From positions 1 to 64,000 of the forward strand of contig NZ_MIEU01000016.1 in assembly GCF_001968825.1 (NCBI RefSeq): a DNA stretch of 64,000 nt. The letters run 5' to 3'. A program made the translations under genes and the position numbers. The notes beneath the pieces were generated by a model, which saw only the letters and a list, made by a program, of their open reading frames with translations, was not told the DNA's origin and did not search any database. The stretch is from Tersicoccus sp. Bi-70. Lineage in GTDB: Bacteria > Actinomycetota > Actinomycetes > Actinomycetales > Micrococcaceae. Shown piece by piece: positions 18,410 through 30,527 of the stretch. The number at the start of each line of letters is the position of its first letter. Position 1 is the first letter of the stretch.

Positions 18410-19710
18410 GCGTGCGCTCCCGTCGCTGCCGCGATGCCCTCGGCCAGGGCCCGGACCGTCGCGTCCGGGGATCGTCCGCCGACGAAGGCGTCCTCGAGAC
18501 CGTCCTTCAGGACGGTGATGATCTTCGCCATGTCGGGGCTGGCCACCTGGGCGACGTCCTCCGGCTGGATCACGCCCGCCTGACCCACGAAGGTGGCGGT
18601 GAGCTCGGGCCGGACGGCGAACCGCAGGCCGCCGCCGGCGAGATCCCGGCGGGTGGGCAGCAGCGAGGCCCGCGAGCAGAAGTCCTGCATCTGGTCCTTC
18701 CGGGTGATGAAGTCGAGGAACGAGGCCGCCAGGTCCGGCTTGCTGGTCTGCGCCGTGGCGACCAGGGCGTTGCCGCCGAAGTCGCCGCCCCCGCGGGCGC
18801 GCCGGGGGGCGACGGCGGCCGTCCAGTCGAAGTCGAGGGTCTTCGCGGCGTCGGGGATCTGGAACGCTCCGGACCAGACCATCGCGACCGTCCCCGAGTA
18901 CCAGGAGTCCACCGCGTAGGTCGAGGACTTGATCGAGTCGTTGGCCGGGACCCAGCGCTCGGTGAAGAACCGCTGGGCGAACGCGACCGCGTCCCGCCCG
19001 GCGGCGGAGTCGATGGCCGGGGTCCGCTGGTCCGTGCCGAGGAAGGCACCGTCGGCCTGGAAGAGCAGGCTGAGCCACCGCGTGACGCCGTTGCCCTGCC
19101 AGTTGTAGGCGAAGGGGTACCGATCCGCGGGCAGCGCCCGCCGCAGCTTTCCGGCCACGTCGGCCAGTTCGTCCCACGTCCACGCCTCGGCCGCGGTCCG
19201 CGGCACCGTGGTGATGCCCGCCTTCCGCAGCATCTCGGTGTTGACCAGCAGCGCCGAGGTGTCCGTGTGGTGCGGGACCCCGAACGGGCGTCCCTGCGCC
19301 TGCACGGCGGCCCACGCCGTCGCGGTGAATCGGTCCCCGACGCCGGCGTTGAGCGACCGGCTCAGGTCCAGCAGCTGTCCCCGGGCCGCGTAGGCGCCGA
19401 AGGAGTAGTACGGCACCCGGAACACGTCCGGCGGGTTGCCGGCCTGCAGCTGGGCGTCGATGTTCGTGAACATCTGCTCGTAGGGCACGGAGTTCAAGGC
19501 GACGTGCCGACCCGGGTACGCCTGCTCGAAGCCGGCGATCGCGGACCGGAAGCCGGCGAGCTCGGCGTCCGTGCCCCACGTGGTGAAGGTCAGGGTGTCG
19601 GCGTCGGCCTCGGACCCGCTGCTCTGCGGGACGAAGCCGCAGCCCGCGGCCATCAGCGGTACCGCCGCTGCACCGGCCGCTCGGAGGAAACGGCGTCGGG
19701 TCACCTGCAT
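18406..19710 (-). CDS. extracellular solute-binding lipoprotein of sugar ABC importer
   Basis: Substrate-capturing component of the importer. The 434-residue protein begins with a twin-arginine signal (TRRRFLRAAG) followed by a lipobox LMAAGC (Cys24), so it is probably exported folded by Tat and anchored as a lipoprotein. The mature part has the family-1 binding-protein pattern LTFTTWGTDAELAGFRSAI, PDVFRVPYYSFGAYAARGQLLDL, and DFDWTAAVAP. AGGAG lies seven nt before the ATG at 19708-19710. It heads the operon, and an 11-bp inverted repeat lies 44-82 nt upstream. Confidence 0.9.
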   Translation of the reverse strand: MQVTRRRFLRAAGAAAVPLMAAGCGFVPQSSGSEADADTLTFTTWGTDAELAGFRSAIAGFEQAYPGRHVALNSVPYEQMFTNIDAQLQAGNPPDVFRVPYYSFGAYAARGQLLDLSRSLNAGVGDRFTATAWAAVQAQGRPFGVPHHTDTSALLVNTEMLRKAGITTVPRTAAEAWTWDELADVAGKLRRALPADRYPFAYNWQGNGVTRWLSLLFQADGAFLGTDQRTPAIDSAAGRDAVAFAQRFFTERWVPANDSIKSSTYAVDSWYSGTVAMVWSGAFQIPDAAKTLDFDWTAAVAPRRARGGGDFGGNALVATAQTSKPDLAASFLDFITRKDQMQDFCSRASLLPTRRDLAGGGLRFAVRPELTATFVGQAGVIQPEDVAQVASPDMAKIITVLKDGLEDAFVGGRSPDATVRALAEGIAAATGAHA

Positions 19711-19753
19711 GGATGCTCCTGTCGAGTGCCGGCGGGACGTGGTCGACGCGGCC

Positions 19754-19792
19754 CGTGACCTGATGTCACGGAAATCGAGATATCAGGTCACG
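19754..19792. promoter_or_regulatory. operator-like inverted repeat upstream of the sugar ABC operon
   Basis: Perfect 11-bp arms CGTGACCTGAT (19754-19764) and ATCAGGTCACG (19782-19792) with a 17-nt spacer. A third partial copy of the half-site, ATGTCACG (19763-19770), lies inside. It sits in the promoter region of the importer and on the far side of the ankyrin gene start. No regulator gene lies next to it, so the repressor is encoded elsewhere. Confidence 0.6.
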
Positions 19793-19921
19793 GTCAGTAT
19801 GCCCGACGACGGCGCCGACGGCACGACCCGGATGACGACGAGGTCCGGACCGGGACCGCGGAGGCGCTCGCCGACCGGAGCCCGCACCCGGTGGAACTGC
19901 GCCCGGTGGAACAATGAACGG

Positions 19922-20410
19922 ATGGACGAGACACGCGACGCGACGGACGAGCTGACCGATCACCCGACCGAGCAGCCGGCCGCTCCATCAGACACCCGGC
20001 CGGCCGGCCGCGAGACCGACCAGCTGACCGACGAGGACCTCGCGCTGCTGAACGAGATGTTCGACCTCGCCCGCGACGGCGACACCGAGCGGTTGAGCGC
20101 CTTCGTCGACGCCGGCCTGCCGGTCGACCTGACGAACGCCAAGGGCGACACCCTGCTGATCCTCGCGGCCTACCACCAGCAGACCGGGACGGTGGAGGCG
20201 CTGCTGGCGCGCGACGCCGAGACGGAGCGGGTCAACGACATGGGTCAGACGGCTCTGGCGGCGGCGGTGTTCCGGCAGAACGAGGCGATCGTGCGGGCGC
20301 TGCTCGCAGCCGGCGCCGACCCGCACGGGGGCCGGCAGACGCCCGTCTCCGTCGCCGACTACTTCCAGCTGCCCGCCATGGCGGAGCTGCTGCGCGCTCC
20401 GCGCGACTGA
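19922..20410 (+). CDS. ankyrin repeat protein
   Basis: A 162-residue soluble protein with an acidic N-terminal tail (about 1-40) and three to four ankyrin repeats: MFDLARDGDTERLSAFVDAG, NAKGDTLLILAAYHQQTGTV, NDMGQTALAAAVFRQNEAIV and the capping GGRQTPVSVADYFQLPAMAE. Stand-alone ankyrin proteins mediate protein contacts; a partner cannot be inferred. It is divergent from the sugar importer and convergent with argR. The start is ATG at 19922; no strong ribosome-binding site is seen. Confidence 0.85.
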   Translation: MDETRDATDELTDHPTEQPAAPSDTRPAGRETDQLTDEDLALLNEMFDLARDGDTERLSAFVDAGLPVDLTNAKGDTLLILAAYHQQTGTVEALLARDAETERVNDMGQTALAAAVFRQNEAIVRALLAAGADPHGGRQTPVSVADYFQLPAMAELLRAPRD

Positions 20411-20414
20411 GTCC

Positions 20415-20489
20415 GAGCCGGCTGGGCTCGAGCCGGCTGGGCTTCAGGGGTCCAGGTCTCAGGCAGCTGGGCTCGAGGCGGCCGGGTCT
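20415..20489. repeat. 5 x 15-bp degenerate tandem repeat at the argR 3' end
   Basis: Units 20415-20429 and 20430-20444 are nearly identical (GAGCCGGCTGGGCTC); three further units to 20489 are degenerate. The array fills the gap between the convergent ankyrin gene and argR and ends in the argR stop codon. Confidence 0.7.
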
Positions 20490-21013
20490 CAGCCGTCCGA
20501 GGCCAGCGCGAGGAACCGCGCGGCCAGGTCCGGGCCGCCCTCCGGTTCCCGGCACACGAGCAGCACGGTGTCGTCCCCGGCGATGGTGCCGAGCACGCTG
20601 GGCAGCACCGAGTGGTCGATCGCGGACGCCAGGAACTGGGCGGCGCCCGGCGGGGTGCGCAGGACGACGAGGTTCGCCGACGCCTCCGCGGTGACCAGCA
20701 GCTCCTCGCACAGCCGGGCCAGGCGCGCGTCGAGCAGTTCCTGGTCCACGGCGCTACGGGGCGTGCGGTCCGCCCCCACGGCCGGGACCGCGTAGACGAG
20801 CCCGCCGTCGGCCCCCCGGACGCGTACCGCCCCCAGTTCCACCAGGTCGCGGGAGAGCGTCGCCTGCGTGACCGCGAGACCGTCGTCGGCCAGCCGCTGC
20901 GCGAGCTCCGCCTGCGAACGCACCGCCGACCCCTCGAGCAGCGCCGCGATGCGGGCCTGCCGGGCCGTCTTCGTCGTCGGCCGGGATCGGGCGCCCTCCG
21001 AGCCGGCGCTCAC
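20489..21013 (-). CDS. argR: arginine repressor
   Basis: Hexameric transcription factor that binds ARG boxes when arginine is bound. The 174-residue protein has the winged-helix domain [33 protein letters not shown] (about 34-66) and the C-terminal oligomerisation/arginine-binding core with [12 protein letters not shown]. The GTG start at 21011-21013 overlaps the argF stop (GTGA). As the last gene of the operon it represses, with ARG boxes before argC and argG, it forms an autoregulatory loop. Confidence 0.95.
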   Translation of the reverse strand: MSAGSEGARSRPTTKTARQARIAALLEGSAVRSQAELAQRLADDGLAVTQATLSRDLVELGAVRVRGADGGLVYAVPAVGADRTPRSAVDQELLDARLARLCEELLVTAEASANLVVLRTPPGAAQFLASAIDHSVLPSVLGTIAGDDTVLLVCREPEGGPDLAARFLALASDG

Positions 21014-21975
21014 GAGGACGAGCCCGGCGCGTCGATCAGCCCCGAGGCGTCCATCAGCCAGTGCATGATCGCCTTCTGCGCGTGCAACCGGTTCTCCGCC
21101 TCGTCCCACACGACGGACTGGGGCCCGTCGATGACGCCGGCGCTGATCTCGTACCCGCGGTAGGCCGGCAGGCAGTGCAGGACGATCGCGCCGGGCGCCG
21201 CCGCCGCGAGGGCCGCCTCGTCGATCGCGTACGGCCGGAAGACCTCGGCCCGGTCGGCCTTCTCGTCCTCCTGCCCCATCGACACCCACGTGTCGGTCGC
21301 GAGCACGTCGGCGCCGTCGAGCGCCTCGGCGGCGGACGTCGTCACCAGCACGGATCCGCCGGTGGCCTGCGCACGTTCCCGGGCGGCCGCGACGATCGCC
21401 TCGTCCGGCAGGTAGCCCTCCGGCCCGGCAACCCGTACGTGCATGCCGGCGTTCACGCCCGCGAGCAGGTACGAGTTCGCCATGTTGTTCGCGGCGTCGC
21501 CGAGGTAGGCGAGCGTGAGCCCGGCGGTGCGGCCGCAGTGCTCCCGGACGGTCAGCAGGTCCGCGAGCAGCTGGCACGGGTGGTAGTCATCGCTCAGGGC
21601 GTTGATCACCGGCACCGAGCTGAACCGGGCCATCTCCTCGAGGCCGGCCTGCGCGTAGGTGCGCCACACGATCGTGTGCACCATCCGCTCGAGGACGCGG
21701 GCGGTGTCCGCGACGGACTCCTTGTGCCCGATCTGGGACTCCCCCGGATTGATGATCAGCGGGTTGCCGCCGAGGTCCGCGACGCCCGCGGCGAAGGAGA
21801 CCCGGGTCCGGGTGGAGGTCTTGTCGAAGATCACCGCGACGGTCTTCGACGCGTGCCCCGACGCTGCGTACGTACGGTACCCGTACCGGTCCGCCTTCAT
21901 GGCGGCGGCGAGATCGAGCACCTCGGCCTGCTCGGCCGGGCTGAGATCGAGGTCGGTGAGGAAGTGCCGGGTCAT
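21010..21975 (-). CDS. argF: ornithine carbamoyltransferase
   Basis: Makes citrulline from ornithine and carbamoyl phosphate. The 321-residue product has the carbamoyl-phosphate motif STRTRVSF near residue 56, [11 protein letters not shown], the ornithine-loop region [11 protein letters not shown], and [11 protein letters not shown]. All expected catalytic motifs are present. It follows argD by 5 nt and overlaps argR, within argCJBDFR. Confidence 0.97.
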   Translation of the reverse strand: MTRHFLTDLDLSPAEQAEVLDLAAAMKADRYGYRTYAASGHASKTVAVIFDKTSTRTRVSFAAGVADLGGNPLIINPGESQIGHKESVADTARVLERMVHTIVWRTYAQAGLEEMARFSSVPVINALSDDYHPCQLLADLLTVREHCGRTAGLTLAYLGDAANNMANSYLLAGVNAGMHVRVAGPEGYLPDEAIVAAARERAQATGGSVLVTTSAAEALDGADVLATDTWVSMGQEDEKADRAEVFRPYAIDEAALAAAAPGAIVLHCLPAYRGYEISAGVIDGPQSVVWDEAENRLHAQKAIMHWLMDASGLIDAPGSSS

Positions 21976-21980
21976 GGGAA

Positions 21981-23384
21981 CTACTCCTGGGCGGGTTCGG
22001 GCCGGGCGGTCCCGGCGGAGGGTGCAGCCGACGTGCCGGCGGTCGCCGCGCGGGCCGCGTCGAGGATGCCCGGCAGGGCGGCGAGGAAGCCGTCGGCCTC
22101 CTCGGTGGTCAGCAGCAGCGCCGGGGCGAGCCGGATCGTGCGCGGCCCGGGGGCGTTGACGATGAAGCCGGCGTCGAGGGCCGCGAGGACGGCGGCAGGG
22201 GCCAGCCCGTCCGCGGGATCGGCGTCCAGGTCGAAGCCGATCAGCAGGCCCTCGCCGCGCACGGCGGTCACGCCCGGCGTCCGGGCGAGGCCCTCGCGCA
22301 GGTGCCGGCCGACGCGGTCGGCGTTGCCGAGCAGGTCGTCGGACTCGATCACGTGCAGGGTCGCCAGACCCGCCGCGGTCGCGACGGGGTTGCCGCCGAA
22401 GGTGCTGCCGTGCTGGCCGGGGCCGAGCAGGTCCGAGACGGCCGAGCCGAAGGTGATCAGGGCACCGATCGGGAAGCCGCCGCCGAGGCCCTTGGCCAGG
22501 GTCACGGCGTCGGGCATCAGGTCCGGTTCGTGCTGGAAGGCGAACCAGCGCCCGGTGCGGCCGACACCGGTCTGCACCTCGTCGAGGATGAGCAGGGCGC
22601 CCGCCTCGCGGGTCAGCCGGCGGGCCTCCCGCAGGTAGCCCGGGGGCAGCGGCAGCACGCCGGCCTCGCCCTGGATGGGTTCGAGCACCAGCGCGGCGGT
22701 CTCCTCCGTGATGGCGGCGCGCAGGGCGTCCAGGTCACCGGCGGGGATGTGCGTCACGCCGCCGGGCAGCGGGGCGAACGGCTCCCGGTAGGCGGCCTTG
22801 TGCGTGAGGCTGAGCGCCCCGATCGTCCGGCCGTGGAAACCCTGTTCGAGAGCGACGACAGTGGGCCGCACCGGGTCCGCGCTGTTGCCCGCGCGGCGGG
22901 CCAGCTTCAGCGCCGCCTCGACCGCCTCGGTGCCGGAATTGGCGAAGAACACGCGGGAGCCGGCGGGGGCGCCGGCCAGCGCCAGCAGCCGCTCGGCGAG
23001 CGCCACCTGCGTGGGGCTGGTGAAGAAGTTCGAGATGTGGCCGAGCGTGGCCTGCTGGCTCGCGACGACGCTGGTCAGCAGCGGGTGGGCGTGCCCGAGG
23101 ACGTTGACGGCGATGCCGCCGAGCAGGTCCAGGTACTCCGCGCCATCGGCGTCCCACACCCGGCTGCCGGAGCCGCGCACGAGCACGCGCTGCGGGGTGC
23201 CGAACACGTCGAGCAGGGACCCGGAGTAGCGCTCGAGCCAGGCGGCGCCGGTCGACACGGTGCCGCCGGTCCCCCCGATCGTCGCGGTGGTCGCCGGTGA
23301 GGTGGCCGGGGTGCCGGCGAGCTCGGCGGACAGACCGGTCTCTCGCCGGTCCCCACCCGTCGCTGGGGTCGATGACGTGGTCAC
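21981..23384 (-). CDS. argD: acetylornithine aminotransferase
   Basis: PLP-dependent class III aminotransferase converting N-acetylglutamate semialdehyde to N-acetylornithine. 467 residues, longer than usual (about 400) because of a Thr/Ser/Ala-rich N-terminal extension of about 45 residues and a short Ala/Pro tail. Visible motifs: [43 protein letters not shown] and the PLP lysine in [14 protein letters not shown]. The GTG start (23382-23384) overlaps the argB stop as GTGA. Confidence 0.95.
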   Translation of the reverse strand: MTTSSTPATGGDRRETGLSAELAGTPATSPATTATIGGTGGTVSTGAAWLERYSGSLLDVFGTPQRVLVRGSGSRVWDADGAEYLDLLGGIAVNVLGHAHPLLTSVVASQQATLGHISNFFTSPTQVALAERLLALAGAPAGSRVFFANSGTEAVEAALKLARRAGNSADPVRPTVVALEQGFHGRTIGALSLTHKAAYREPFAPLPGGVTHIPAGDLDALRAAITEETAALVLEPIQGEAGVLPLPPGYLREARRLTREAGALLILDEVQTGVGRTGRWFAFQHEPDLMPDAVTLAKGLGGGFPIGALITFGSAVSDLLGPGQHGSTFGGNPVATAAGLATLHVIESDDLLGNADRVGRHLREGLARTPGVTAVRGEGLLIGFDLDADPADGLAPAAVLAALDAGFIVNAPGPRTIRLAPALLLTTEEADGFLAALPGILDAARAATAGTSAAPSAGTARPEPAQE

Positions 23385-24352
23385 GGCTTCTCCTTCGCGG
23401 TCGGGGTGGTGGTGGTGGTGGTCGTGGTGCCCCGCTCGTCCGCCGTCACCAGCGTGCCGATGCCCTCGTCGGTAAAGATCTCGAGCAGCATGCTGTGCGG
23501 GTTGCGCCCGTCCACGACGTGCGCGGCCGGGACCCCGCCGTCGACGGCGGCCAGGGCGGCGGCCATCTTCGGGATCATGCCGGACTGCAGACCCGGCAGC
23601 ATGGCGCGCAGGCGGTCGGCGGAGAGCCGGGAGATCAGCGAGGACCGGTCCGGCCAGTCCGCGTAGAGGCCCTCGACGTCGGTGAGCATGACGAGCTTCT
23701 GGGCGCCGAGCGCGACCGCGACGGCGGCCGCGGCGGTGTCGGCGTTGACGTTGAGCACCTGCCCGGTGGGGACACCGCCGGCGTCCACCTCGGGCGCCAC
23801 CGAGGAGATGACGGGGATCCGGCCGGCGGCCAGCAGGCTCTCGATGTTGGCCGGGTGGACGGTGGTGACCTCCCCGACGAGGCCGAGGTCGACCTCCTCG
23901 CCGTCGACGACGGTGCCGGTGCGCGTCGCGGTGAGCGTGCCGGCGTCCTCCCCGGACATGCCGACCGCATACGGCCCGTGCTGGTTGATCAGCCCGACCA
24001 GTTCGCGGCCGACCTGCCCCGTGAGCACCATCCGGACGACGTCCATGGTCTCCTCGGTGGTCACCCGCAGGCCGCCCCGGAACTCGGACTCGATGCCGAG
24101 GGCGGAGAGCATGGCGTTGATCTGGGGGCCGCCGCCGTGGACGACGACGGGGTGCAGGCCGACGTGCGCCAGGAAGACGACATCGGCCGCGAACGCGCGT
24201 CGCAGCTCGTCGTCGACCATGGCGTTGCCGCCGTACTTGAGCACCACGCGCGCCCCGGCGAACCGCTGGATCCAGGGCAGCGCCTCGATCAGAGTCGCCG
24301 CCTTCGCGGCGGCGGTGTCGGGAGTGTCTGCGGTGTCAATCGGGTCCGTCAC
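23381..24352 (-). CDS. argB: acetylglutamate kinase
   Basis: Phosphorylates N-acetylglutamate in arginine synthesis. The amino-acid kinase fold shows in [33 protein letters not shown] and [12 protein letters not shown] take the start as GTG at 24350-24352, which has GAGG five nt upstream just after the argJ stop; the upstream in-frame GTG at 24374-24376 lies inside argJ and lacks such a site. This gives 323 residues. The C terminus ends in a run of threonines encoded by a GGT microsatellite (23405-23422), outside the conserved fold. Confidence 0.95.
   Translation of the reverse strand: MTDPIDTADTPDTAAAKAATLIEALPWIQRFAGARVVLKYGGNAMVDDELRRAFAADVVFLAHVGLHPVVVHGGGPQINAMLSALGIESEFRGGLRVTTEETMDVVRMVLTGQVGRELVGLINQHGPYAVGMSGEDAGTLTATRTGTVVDGEEVDLGLVGEVTTVHPANIESLLAAGRIPVISSVAPEVDAGGVPTGQVLNVNADTAAAAVAVALGAQKLVMLTDVEGLYADWPDRSSLISRLSADRLRAMLPGLQSGMIPKMAAALAAVDGGVPAAHVVDGRNPHSMLLEIFTDEGIGTLVTADERGTTTTTTTTPTAKEKP
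23405..23422. repeat. GGT trinucleotide microsatellite in argB
   Basis: Six consecutive GGT triplets on the plus strand (ACC on the coding strand), extended by CGT GGT, encode a polythreonine tail near the ArgB C terminus. Length variation here would stay in frame. Confidence 0.75.
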
Positions 24353-24359
24353 GGCGTCC

Positions 24360-26671
<2,312 letters not shown>

Positions 26672-27745
26672 TCAGGAGCCGGCGGCGTCGAGGGCCTGCT
26701 GGTGCTCGGAGTAGAACTCGGCCTCGGCGGGCTCGGGCCGGTCCTGGCCGTTGAGCAGCCGGTGCCACACCGGGTAATAGGCCGGCAGCTGGGACGCGGC
26801 GGTGATCCGGTCGCGGGCGTCGTCGGGCAGGGTCAGCTCCGCGGCCTCGACATCCTCGACCAGGTGCTCGTGGCGACGCGCCGCGATCACGGTGCCATTG
26901 ACGCCCGGCCGCGTGAGGATCCAGGCGATGACGACCTGCGGGATGGACCAACCCAGTCCCTGCGCGATCTCGTCGAACAGGTCGATCAGGTCGTACGCGC
27001 GCTCCTGGTCGACGACGTGCGGCTCCGGCCAGTCGGTACCCTGCCGGGTGTCCGGCGAGGTCTGCCGGCCGCGCCTCACCTGACCACTGAGCAGCCCCTC
27101 CCCCAGCGGGCTCCAGCCGAAGGTCGCCAGCCCGAGATCCCGGGCCGCCGGAATGATCTCGTACTCGACCTCCCGCGCCTCGGGCGTGTAGTAGGTCTGG
27201 TGCGAGATCGGGCCCTCGAGCCCGGCGAGCTGGGCCTCGTACACCGTCTTGGCCAGCTGCCAGCCGTTGTAGTTGGAGACGCCCCAGTAGCGGATCTTGC
27301 CGACCCGGATCAGCTCGTTCGCCGTCGCGATCGTCTCGATGATCGGGGTCTGCCCGTCCCACTGGTGCAGATAGAGCAGGTCGAGGTGGTCGGTCTTCAG
27401 CCGCGTCAGGCTGTCCTCGACCGCACGCGTGAGGTGGTAGCGGCCGGCCCCGGAGTCGTTCGGCCCGTCCCCGGTCGCGGTGCGCGCCTTGGAGGTGAGG
27501 ACGAACGCGTCGCGGCGCGCGCCGAGCACCTCCCCGAGCACCCGCTCGGCGTCCCCGCCCGAGTAGATGTTGGCGGTGTCGAGGAAGTTCACCCCGTGGT
27601 CCAGCGCGGTGTCGAGCTGCCGTTCGGCGTCCTTGCCGTCGATCCCGTCGATCTTCTCCATGCCGCCGCCCGAACCGAACGGGATGGTGCCCAGGGCCAG
27701 CCGGGAGACGTACAGGCCGGAACTGCCCAGTCGCGTGTACTCCAT
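26672..27745 (-). CDS. aldo/keto reductase
   Basis: NADPH-dependent oxidoreductase of the aldo/keto reductase family (357 residues, TIM barrel). Visible are the N-terminal LGSSGLYVSRLALGTIPFG, the catalytic Asp/Tyr region NFLDTANIYSGGDAERVLG, the Lys-containing FVLTSKART, the His in LLYLHQWD, and the cofactor-binding C-terminal PQVVIAWILTRPGVNGTVIAARR. Start ATG 27743-27745 has GAGGAG seven nt upstream; earlier in-frame starts lack support. Physiological substrate unknown. Confidence 0.9.
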   Translation of the reverse strand: MEYTRLGSSGLYVSRLALGTIPFGSGGGMEKIDGIDGKDAERQLDTALDHGVNFLDTANIYSGGDAERVLGEVLGARRDAFVLTSKARTATGDGPNDSGAGRYHLTRAVEDSLTRLKTDHLDLLYLHQWDGQTPIIETIATANELIRVGKIRYWGVSNYNGWQLAKTVYEAQLAGLEGPISHQTYYTPEAREVEYEIIPAARDLGLATFGWSPLGEGLLSGQVRRGRQTSPDTRQGTDWPEPHVVDQERAYDLIDLFDEIAQGLGWSIPQVVIAWILTRPGVNGTVIAARRHEHLVEDVEAAELTLPDDARDRITAASQLPAYYPVWHRLLNGQDRPEPAEAEFYSEHQQALDAAGS

Positions 27746-27890
27746 GTCGCACTCCTCATCATCAGGTGCCTCATGATCGCTCCTCCCCCATGCTGCCGCG
27801 CCGCGCACCCCGTCGTAAAGCCGGCACCGTCCCCCCACCGGCGTGTGCCTACGATGGCGTGAACCCTGTCCCCGTCACCGAGGAGCACCC

Positions 27891-28895
27891 GTGAGCGACC
27901 AACAGACCGCCAGCACCGCCATCCCCGAGACCGCCACCGCCATCGTCGCCGAGCAGGCCGGTGGACCCGAGGTGCTGACCACCGCGTCCATCGCCGTCCC
28001 GCAACCCGGGCCCGGTCAGGCGCTCGTGCGGATCGCCGCGACCGGTGTCAACTTCATCGAGACCTACCAGCGGTCCGGCATCTACGACGTGGGGTTCCCC
28101 TTCACGCCGGGCGCGGAATTCGCCGGCACGGTCGTCGCCGTCGGCGACGGGGTGACCGACGTGGCCGTCGGCGACCGGGTCGCCACCGCCCACGGGGCGC
28201 GGGGCTACGCGCAGTACGCGGCCGTCGACACCGACGCGCTGGTCCCGGTGCCGGACGGCATCGACGACGAGACGGCCGCGGCCCTGCCGCTGCAGGGCAT
28301 GACCGCCCACCTGCTCACGCACGCCACGAAGGACGTCCAGCCCGGGGAGACCGCGCTGGTGCACGCCGGCGCCGGAGGGGTCGGCCTGCTGCTCATCCAG
28401 CTGCTCAAGGCCGCGGGGGCGACGGTCTACACCACGGTCTCCACGGACGAGAAGGCGGAGCTCGCTGCCGGTGCCGGCGCCGACGAGGTGCTGCGCTACG
28501 CCGGGTTCCGGGACCGGGTGCGCGAGCTGACCGACGGCCGGGGCGTGGACGTCGTCTACGACGGGGTCGGCAAGGACACCTTCGACGACTCGCTGGCCAG
28601 CCTGCGGGTGCGCGGCCTGATGGTGCTCTTCGGGGCGGCATCCGGGCCGGTGCCGCCGGTCGACCCGCAGCGGCTCAACACCGGCGGGTCCCTCTACCTG
28701 ACCCGGCCGACGATGATGCACTACACGACGACGGCCGAGGACCGCCGCGCCCGGATGGCGGACCTGTTCGCCCTGGTCGAGGAGGGCAAGCTCGACGTAC
28801 GGGTCGGCGCCCGCTACCCGCTGGCCGAGGCCGGCCAGGCGCACACGGACCTGCAGGCACGTCGCACGACCGGCAAGGTGCTGCTGGTCCCCTGA
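27891..28895 (+). CDS. NADPH:quinone oxidoreductase (zinc-independent MDR family)
   Basis: Medium-chain reductase of the quinone oxidoreductase type (334 residues). Motifs: GVNFIETYQRSGIY, PGAEFAGTVVAVGDGV and the NADPH-binding loop VHAGAGGVGLLLIQLLKAAGA. The zinc-binding cysteines of alcohol dehydrogenases are absent, as expected for QOR. Start is GTG at 27891 with GAGGAG six nt upstream; the candidate -10 TACGAT (about 27850) lies further up. Divergent from the aldo/keto reductase, so both may belong to a redox response (inference). Confidence 0.9.
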   Translation: MSDQQTASTAIPETATAIVAEQAGGPEVLTTASIAVPQPGPGQALVRIAATGVNFIETYQRSGIYDVGFPFTPGAEFAGTVVAVGDGVTDVAVGDRVATAHGARGYAQYAAVDTDALVPVPDGIDDETAAALPLQGMTAHLLTHATKDVQPGETALVHAGAGGVGLLLIQLLKAAGATVYTTVSTDEKAELAAGAGADEVLRYAGFRDRVRELTDGRGVDVVYDGVGKDTFDDSLASLRVRGLMVLFGAASGPVPPVDPQRLNTGGSLYLTRPTMMHYTTTAEDRRARMADLFALVEEGKLDVRVGARYPLAEAGQAHTDLQARRTTGKVLLVP

Positions 28896-28950
28896 GCCGG
28901 CGTCCGGCCGGGGCGGCGCGTCGGGCTGTGGCCGTCGGCGCTGGCTCGGC

Positions 28951-30525
28951 TCAGGCCCAGCGGGCGTCGTCGGCGGCCGCGGCGAGCGGGCGCGCGCCGG
29001 AGAGGTACTCGCGCATGATCTCGGCGGGCACCGGCCGACTGAAGTAGTACCCCTGGGCGTACTCGCAGTTCAGGCTGCGCAGCACGTCCGCCTGGCCGCG
29101 CTCCTCCACGCCCTCCGCCACCGCCCCCATGCCGGCGGTGTGGATCAGGTCGAGGATCGCGCCGACGAACTGGCGCTGCTTGCCCTGGACGAGCAGACCG
29201 CTCGTGAGCGACTGGTCGATCTTGGCGTTCTCCGCCGGGAGGGACTGCAGGTAGCTGATGGACGAGTATCCGGTGCCGAAGTCGTCGATCTCCAGGGGGA
29301 TGCCGATGTCGCGCAGGGCCGCCATGTTGCGGTCGACGACGTCGCCGCGGGTGACGAGCAGCGACTCGGTGATCTCGAGCGTCAGCCGCCGGCCCGCCAC
29401 GCCCTCGTCCCGCAGGAGTCCGGTCGCGTACTCGGCGAGGTCGCCGTGCCGCAGTTCCGACGGGGAGATGTTCACGTGCACCCGGAAGCAGTCCGACAGG
29501 GTCAGTTCGCGCGTCCACCGGCCGATCTGCCCGATCACGCTGCTGAGCATCCACCGGCCGATCTCGACCATGAGGCCGCCCTCCTCGGCGGCATCGAGGA
29601 ACGCGGCGGGCAACAGCAGCCCGCGCTCCGGGTGGCGCCAGCGCACGAGGGCCTCGGCGCCCGCCACGGAGTCCGTGCGCAGATCGACGATGGGCTGGTA
29701 GAAGGCCTCGAGCTGGTCCGTCTCGAGGGCGCGGCGCAGCTCGGAGATCAGCTGGACCCGGTCACGGGCATCCTGGTGCATCGCCGGAGTGAAGATCGAC
29801 ACCCGGCCCTTGCCGTCGGTCTTGGCCTGGTTCATCGCGGTGTCCGCGTCCCGCAGCAGGTCCTCGACCGGGGTGCCGTGCTCGCCGGCACGCACGCCGG
29901 CGGTCGCGTCCACGCCCACGTTCAGCGGACCGATCATGACCCGTTCACCGAGCACGTCCAGGGCCCGGTGGGCCACGGCGAGGGCGGCCTCGACACCGCC
30001 GGTCGGAACGAGGATCGCGAACTCGTCGCCACCGAGACGCGCGACGAGCTGATCGGGGCGCACGATGCCGCGCAGGCGGCTCGCGACGTGCAGCAGCACC
30101 GCGTCACCGACCGAGTGGCCGAGGCTGTCGTTGATCAGGCGGAAGTCGTCGAGGTCGAGCACGACGAGGGCGGTGCCGCCGTCACCGCGATCGGGCGAGT
30201 GCAGCGCCTCGCCCGCACGCTCGAGCAGCAGCCGTCGGCTGGCGAGTCCGGTCAGGTCGTCGGTGTCGACCAGGCGCTGCAGTTCCATGCGAGCACGCTG
30301 CAGTTCGATGGTGCGCTCCGCGACGCGGCTCTCCATGTCGGAGTAGAGGGATTCGATCTCCTCCGCGAGCAGGTTGATGCCCGCGGTCAGGGCGTCGATC
30401 TCGTCACGGGCCTCGGAGATGGGCAGACGCGCGGCGAAGTCGCCGGCCGAGATCCGCACGATCCCCTCGACCAGTTCGTCCAGTCTGCCGTTGCCCTCGT
30501 CCTCGGCCCGTCGGTCGTCGGCCAC
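28951..30525 (-). CDS. cyclic-di-GMP turnover protein: HAMP-like linker, GGDEF and EAL domains
   Basis: Soluble 524-residue protein. An N-terminal HAMP-like helical region (about 15-75), GGDEF domain (about 90-250) with intact RLGGDEF, and EAL domain (about 265-510) with intact motif AEALVRW. The EAL catalytic set is visible: VNIS, LEITES, DDFGTGYSS, AKIDQS, AEGVEE and AQGYYFSRP, so both synthesis and hydrolysis of c-di-GMP are possible. No membrane helix. GTG start at 30523-30525 lies 2 nt after the preceding STAS-like gene, indicating co-translation. Confidence 0.9.
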   Translation of the reverse strand: MADDRRAEDEGNGRLDELVEGIVRISAGDFAARLPISEARDEIDALTAGINLLAEEIESLYSDMESRVAERTIELQRARMELQRLVDTDDLTGLASRRLLLERAGEALHSPDRGDGGTALVVLDLDDFRLINDSLGHSVGDAVLLHVASRLRGIVRPDQLVARLGGDEFAILVPTGGVEAALAVAHRALDVLGERVMIGPLNVGVDATAGVRAGEHGTPVEDLLRDADTAMNQAKTDGKGRVSIFTPAMHQDARDRVQLISELRRALETDQLEAFYQPIVDLRTDSVAGAEALVRWRHPERGLLLPAAFLDAAEEGGLMVEIGRWMLSSVIGQIGRWTRELTLSDCFRVHVNISPSELRHGDLAEYATGLLRDEGVAGRRLTLEITESLLVTRGDVVDRNMAALRDIGIPLEIDDFGTGYSSISYLQSLPAENAKIDQSLTSGLLVQGKQRQFVGAILDLIHTAGMGAVAEGVEERGQADVLRSLNCEYAQGYYFSRPVPAEIMREYLSGARPLAAAADDARWA

Positions 30526-30527
30526 GG

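Noticed and set aside
21010-21060. ArgF C-terminal [12 protein letters not shown], which resembles the peptide encoded by the palindromic repeat
   Set aside because: The underlying DNA lacks the palindrome and the flanking arm sequence; the similarity is due to shared small residues.
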